From an uncultured Chthonomonadales bacterium (lineage in GTDB: Bacteria; Armatimonadota; Chthonomonadetes; Chthonomonadales; CAJBBX01), in NCBI GenBank assembly GCA_938005745.1, contig CALLMM010000020.1, forward strand, positions 1 through 64,000: a stretch of DNA of 64,000 nucleotides, written 5' to 3'. Under the pieces are notes generated by a model, which saw only the letters and a program-made list of their open reading frames with translations, was not told the origin of the DNA and did no database searches. Both the position numbers and the translations under genes were made by a program. Positions 61,361 to 64,000 of this stretch are shown piece by piece (position 1 is the stretch's first letter; each line of letters opens with the position of its first letter).

Positions 61361-62890
61361 TCAGGAGGTGATGCCTGGACGGCTGCCTCCACCGGAAAGC
61401 TCCTTGCGTCCCTCGCGCGGCGCTTTAACCTTCGGCAGCACCGCCAGCACCGGCTTGCCCAGATGCTTTTCAACCTCTACCGGAGTGCGGAGCGTATGAT
61501 CCAGCGACTCCGCGATCAGGGAGAAGCAGAAGGCGATAATGATCCCCAGGATCGGTCCCAGCGCGTACAGCATTACGACGCGGCGGTTGTTATCCAGCCG
61601 TTCCGACCGGGGCGGGACGGTCTGCTCCATCAGCGTCGCATTGGTCTGGCGGTCGCGCTCCTCTTCGATCTGAGCCGCCTTCAACTGCGCGCGCATGTTG
61701 TTACGGATATTATCGGCAATCACGTACTCTTGATCTATCTTTTTCCAGGTCACTTCCTCTTCCGGCATCTGGCGCAGGAAGCTCTCGGTGCGCTGGAACT
61801 GGCTCTCCAGTTCCGCCAGTCTCCGCCGGCTGGCTCCGATGGTCAACTCCAGCGCGGTCTGCTGCTGCCGGAGGGACTGCCATTCGCTGTTGAGCATCCG
61901 CGCGCTGCGGGTCTGGCTGGTCTGCCGCTCGCGCGGCTTCTTGCGCTCCGTCTCAATCTGCTGGGTGATCGCATCTATCTGCTGCATCATATCCCGGATG
62001 GTGGGATGCGAATCGGCGTAGCGCAGCTTCATCTGCTGAAGCTGGGTCTCCATCTCCTGACGCTTCTGCACCAGCGCCAGCGTCGGGTCCTGTACGTTGA
62101 TCACCTCTTCGGTGGAGCCGGTGATGTACTGCGGAGTAACCTGCAGGCGGGCGTTGATCTGCTCCAGACGCACCTGCGCGTCCGCGATATCGAGTTTGAC
62201 CTCCACAATCCGGTTGCGGATCTGCTCCGACTGTCCCATGCGCTGCCCGAGCATGGCGGGGTTCTGCCAGTACTTGTCGCGCAGATAGGCGGTGCGCAGC
62301 TTCGCCTTCTCGTTGGCTTCATTATCGTAGCGCCGGAACTGCTCTTCCAGGGTCTTCACCTTCTGCGCCTGGGTGATGGTCTCCTGATCTACCGTGCGGG
62401 AGGAGTAGCGCGCATAGATCGCGTTGAGAATCTTCTCCGCCTCCTCCGGGTTGTGCCAGTTCAGGGAGACCTCCATATACTGCCCGTTGATCAGTTCATT
62501 GCCGATGCGCAGCTTCTTACGGACATCGCTAACGAATTTGGGGTACTCCGCGCCGTACCGGCGGTCCGCAGGGACGTTGTTGATCACCACATCCTTGAGA
62601 GCCGTCTCCAGGAAGTCGGGCTGCTTGTCCACCCAGAGCCGCAGGTTGCGGGCTTTGCGCTGCGCGTCCATGATGACGGCGCTGCGCGCCTGCTTGCCGC
62701 CCAGTTCGGCGGCCAGCGTCGGGTCTCCGCTCAGACCGATGATCATCGTCGCTTCATACTGTGCGCGGCGCGTGTAGACCATCAGAGAGGTGACGAGTGT
62801 CCCCAGAATGATGGAGATGATGAACAGCCGTTTGCACCGGAAAAGCAACTCTACATAGTTGTAGAGGGGTGAGGCTCCGTAGATACGCAT
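61361..62890 (-). CDS. Wzz/GumC-type polysaccharide chain-length regulator (co-polymerase)
   Basis: 509 residues, start ATG 62890. Two membrane helices flank a long periplasmic region: helix 1 about 21-41 ('RLFIISIILGTLVTSLMVYT') and helix 2 about 450-470 ('VVMLYALGPILGIIIAFCFSLI'). Between them is a coiled-coil-rich domain ('QAQKVKTLEEQFRRYDNEANEKAKL', 'QRQEMETQLQQMKLRYADSHPT'). The C-terminal cytoplasmic tail ends 'KELSGGGSRPGITS'-like. Such proteins control chain length and pair with a cytoplasmic BY-kinase-type ATPase, here encoded separately next door. First gene of the long operon. Confidence 0.9.
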   Translation of the reverse strand: MRIYGASPLYNYVELLFRCKRLFIISIILGTLVTSLMVYTRRAQYEATMIIGLSGDPTLAAELGGKQARSAVIMDAQRKARNLRLWVDKQPDFLETALKDVVINNVPADRRYGAEYPKFVSDVRKKLRIGNELINGQYMEVSLNWHNPEEAEKILNAIYARYSSRTVDQETITQAQKVKTLEEQFRRYDNEANEKAKLRTAYLRDKYWQNPAMLGQRMGQSEQIRNRIVEVKLDIADAQVRLEQINARLQVTPQYITGSTEEVINVQDPTLALVQKRQEMETQLQQMKLRYADSHPTIRDMMQQIDAITQQIETERKKPRERQTSQTRSARMLNSEWQSLRQQQTALELTIGASRRRLAELESQFQRTESFLRQMPEEEVTWKKIDQEYVIADNIRNNMRAQLKAAQIEEERDRQTNATLMEQTVPPRSERLDNNRRVVMLYALGPILGIIIAFCFSLIAESLDHTLRTPVEVEKHLGKPVLAVLPKVKAPREGRKELSGGGSRPGITS

Positions 62891-63373
62891 AACGAGAACT
62901 ACCTCCAGGGAGTCGAGACGCGATACAACTCGAATCGCGCACGGAGACGGCGGACCGTGCCGAGGACAGAGCGGTTATGAGAGGAGTAACGCAACCCGAA
63001 ATAGACCATGTTTCTTTACAGACGAACAGGCGACAGAAGACCTCTTCCCGCAGGCGGGACAAGATCACAGATAGTTAATGCATAAAACATGCCAACTCGC
63101 GAATTGCTCCCCGAGTCTTCTCCTATGTGATTTTCGGGTTGTGTAACGTTTTCCTTCAGAGAGGCGTCTAAAACCCGACGTAAAAAACGTCTTCGTCTGG
63201 TCTCCCCCCTGTGCTGCGCGGCGTTACAGGCGGTCAAAAGAGCCTGTTATGGTTATCTTCCCGACATTATCGTCCGTTTCCCATTTTTTCAGGCAACGCG
63301 GCGATAAAACATTCGTATCAATTATATACCTCAACCGAACGCCGGTATGTTACCGTTGGCTACGCTGGATTTG
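62891..63373. other. 483-bp divergent intergenic region
   Basis: Lies between the first gene of the EPS operon (minus) and the partial gene on the right (plus), so it should hold both promoters. It is more A/T-rich than its surroundings. I see a small hairpin GACGT-AAAAA-ACGTC (63177-63191) and no convincing -35/-10 pair. No gene is apparent. Confidence 0.6.
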
Positions 63374-64000
63374 ATGACAGATCGTTTTTGCAGGAGGCAG
63401 GTCCCGGGGCTGTTACGCCGTCTGCGGGCGTTGACGGCGGTCGCCCCGCCGCTTCGGTGGGCGATAACGGCGGTCGCCCCGCTTGTCCTGCTGACGCCCG
63501 CCTGCGCGCAGGTGCAGATAGACGGCGACCTGCTGACGCTGACAACGGAGAACATGACGGTGCAGTTTCGCGGCGGAACGATGGTCCGTCTGACCAATCT
63601 CCTGACAGGCGACACCCCTCTGCGGCAGGCTCCTGTTCTGCCGTCGCTGGTGGAGATGCGGACACTGCATCCTTCCGGAAAGCCGTTTCGCTGGACGGAC
63701 TGGCGCATGGGGAAGGCGACCGCCGCAAATCCCAACGCGGTGCAGATCTCTTTCAACGACCTGACCTGCACGGCATGGATGAACGTCATCGTGGACCCGG
63801 ACACGCAGGATGTCGCCCTGACCCTGTGGGGAGAATCGAATCGTGAGGGGGTTACGGGGCTGACCTGGGGAATGCGCGGACTGGACCTGACGTCGGGGCG
63901 GCTGATTCTGCCCGCTTTCGGCGGGGTCGCGCTGGACAGCAGGAGCGCGCCCGCCTCGCTGACGCTGGAGTATCCGGGGCAGTGGGAGGCGCAGATGCTG
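63374..64000 (+). CDS. exported protein, 5' part, function unknown
   Basis: The frame is open from ATG 63374 to the right edge (209 codons visible). The N-terminus is Arg-rich ('RRQVPGLLRRLRAL') then hydrophobic ('WAITAVAPLVLLTPACAQ'), a long signal peptide that would be cut near 'ACAQ'. The mature part is beta-type ('LLTLTTENMTVQFRGGTMVRLTN', 'WMNVIVDPDTQDVALTLWGE', 'AFGGVALDSRSAP') and looks like the start of a large glycan-active or sugar-binding protein. I do not recognise the family. An overlapping longer frame on the same strand starting at 63211 has no such signal and is a shadow. Confidence 0.7.
   Translation, partial: MTDRFCRRQVPGLLRRLRALTAVAPPLRWAITAVAPLVLLTPACAQVQIDGDLLTLTTENMTVQFRGGTMVRLTNLLTGDTPLRQAPVLPSLVEMRTLHPSGKPFRWTDWRMGKATAANPNAVQISFNDLTCTAWMNVIVDPDTQDVALTLWGESNREGVTGLTWGMRGLDLTSGRLILPAFGGVALDSRSAPASLTLEYPGQWEAQML

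Noticed and set aside
1..64000. rRNA, tRNA, integrase or transposase genes
   Set aside because: None was recognised by reading both strands. A covariance-model scan could still find a tRNA I missed.

Overview
The window is about 64 kb of G+C-rich bacterial chromosome with no rRNA, tRNA, CRISPR array or transposase gene that I could find. The organism combines PEP-CTERM/exosortase sorting, an exopolysaccharide locus, many sugar-acid and glycan-degrading enzymes (GH5-like, GH9, GH95, three enolase-superfamily proteins, Gfo/Idh/MocA oxidoreductases, ThuA, PhyH, creatininase families), CRTAC/UnbV-type proteins and a large BTAD regulator. That suggests Armatimonadota or a neighbouring phylum such as Planctomycetota. 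This is inference from gene content only.

Layout. (1) 1-743: a partial PhyH dioxygenase on the minus strand. (2) 1104-14700: ten plus-strand genes that overlap or are closely spaced and end at a strong terminator. In order they are an SsuC/SsuB-type ABC permease and ATPase, an asparagine-synthetase-like ligase with a dead amidotransferase domain, a radical SAM protein, a halogenase-like flavoprotein, an SsuA/THI5-like binding protein with an in-frame TGA, a 1158-residue TPR/FG-GAP/ASPIC lipoprotein, a membrane-anchored methyltransferase, a CRTAC/UnbV-like protein and an RnfD/UnbU-like membrane protein. (3) 14783-25003, minus strand: GH95, a mannonate-dehydratase-like enzyme, a polytopic membrane protein, a PEP-CTERM protein and a BTAD/ATPase/TPR regulator. 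(4) 25235-45599: carbohydrate and sugar-acid metabolism, mostly plus strand, with several intergenic repeat clusters. (5) 45690-48026: a membrane-anchored coiled-coil protein and an ABC-exporter-like membrane protein. (6) 48082-62890, minus strand: an exopolysaccharide locus with Wzz, a BY-kinase-like ATPase, a polymerizing-type GT2, a WecG glycosyltransferase fused to two STAS-like domains, a 44-residue membrane protein, an acyltransferase, a Wzy/ligase, GT2, three GT4s, a parvulin-like chaperone and an exosortase-EpsI fusion. (7) 63374-64000: the 5' part of an exported protein.

The best candidate for something undescribed is region 2. Its binding protein is interrupted by a TGA exactly where a cysteine would be expected (T-[TGA]-HLTCP), with the frame open and recognisable on both sides. 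A stem-loop lies 14-39 nt downstream. This may be a selenocysteine codon in an extracytoplasmic binding protein encoded beside a membrane redox-type protein (RnfD-like) and two ASPIC/UnbV proteins. The operon is preceded by three 11-bp direct repeats of the kind bound by PhoB/OmpR-family regulators.

A second theme is an intergenic repeat family (core GAGATTGCTTCGG...CGCAATGACA, with a 34-bp tandem derivative) found in five gaps. In region 6, polymer synthesis and protein sorting are linked in one long minus-strand operon. Its likely sorting substrate, the PEP-CTERM protein, is encoded about 27 kb away.
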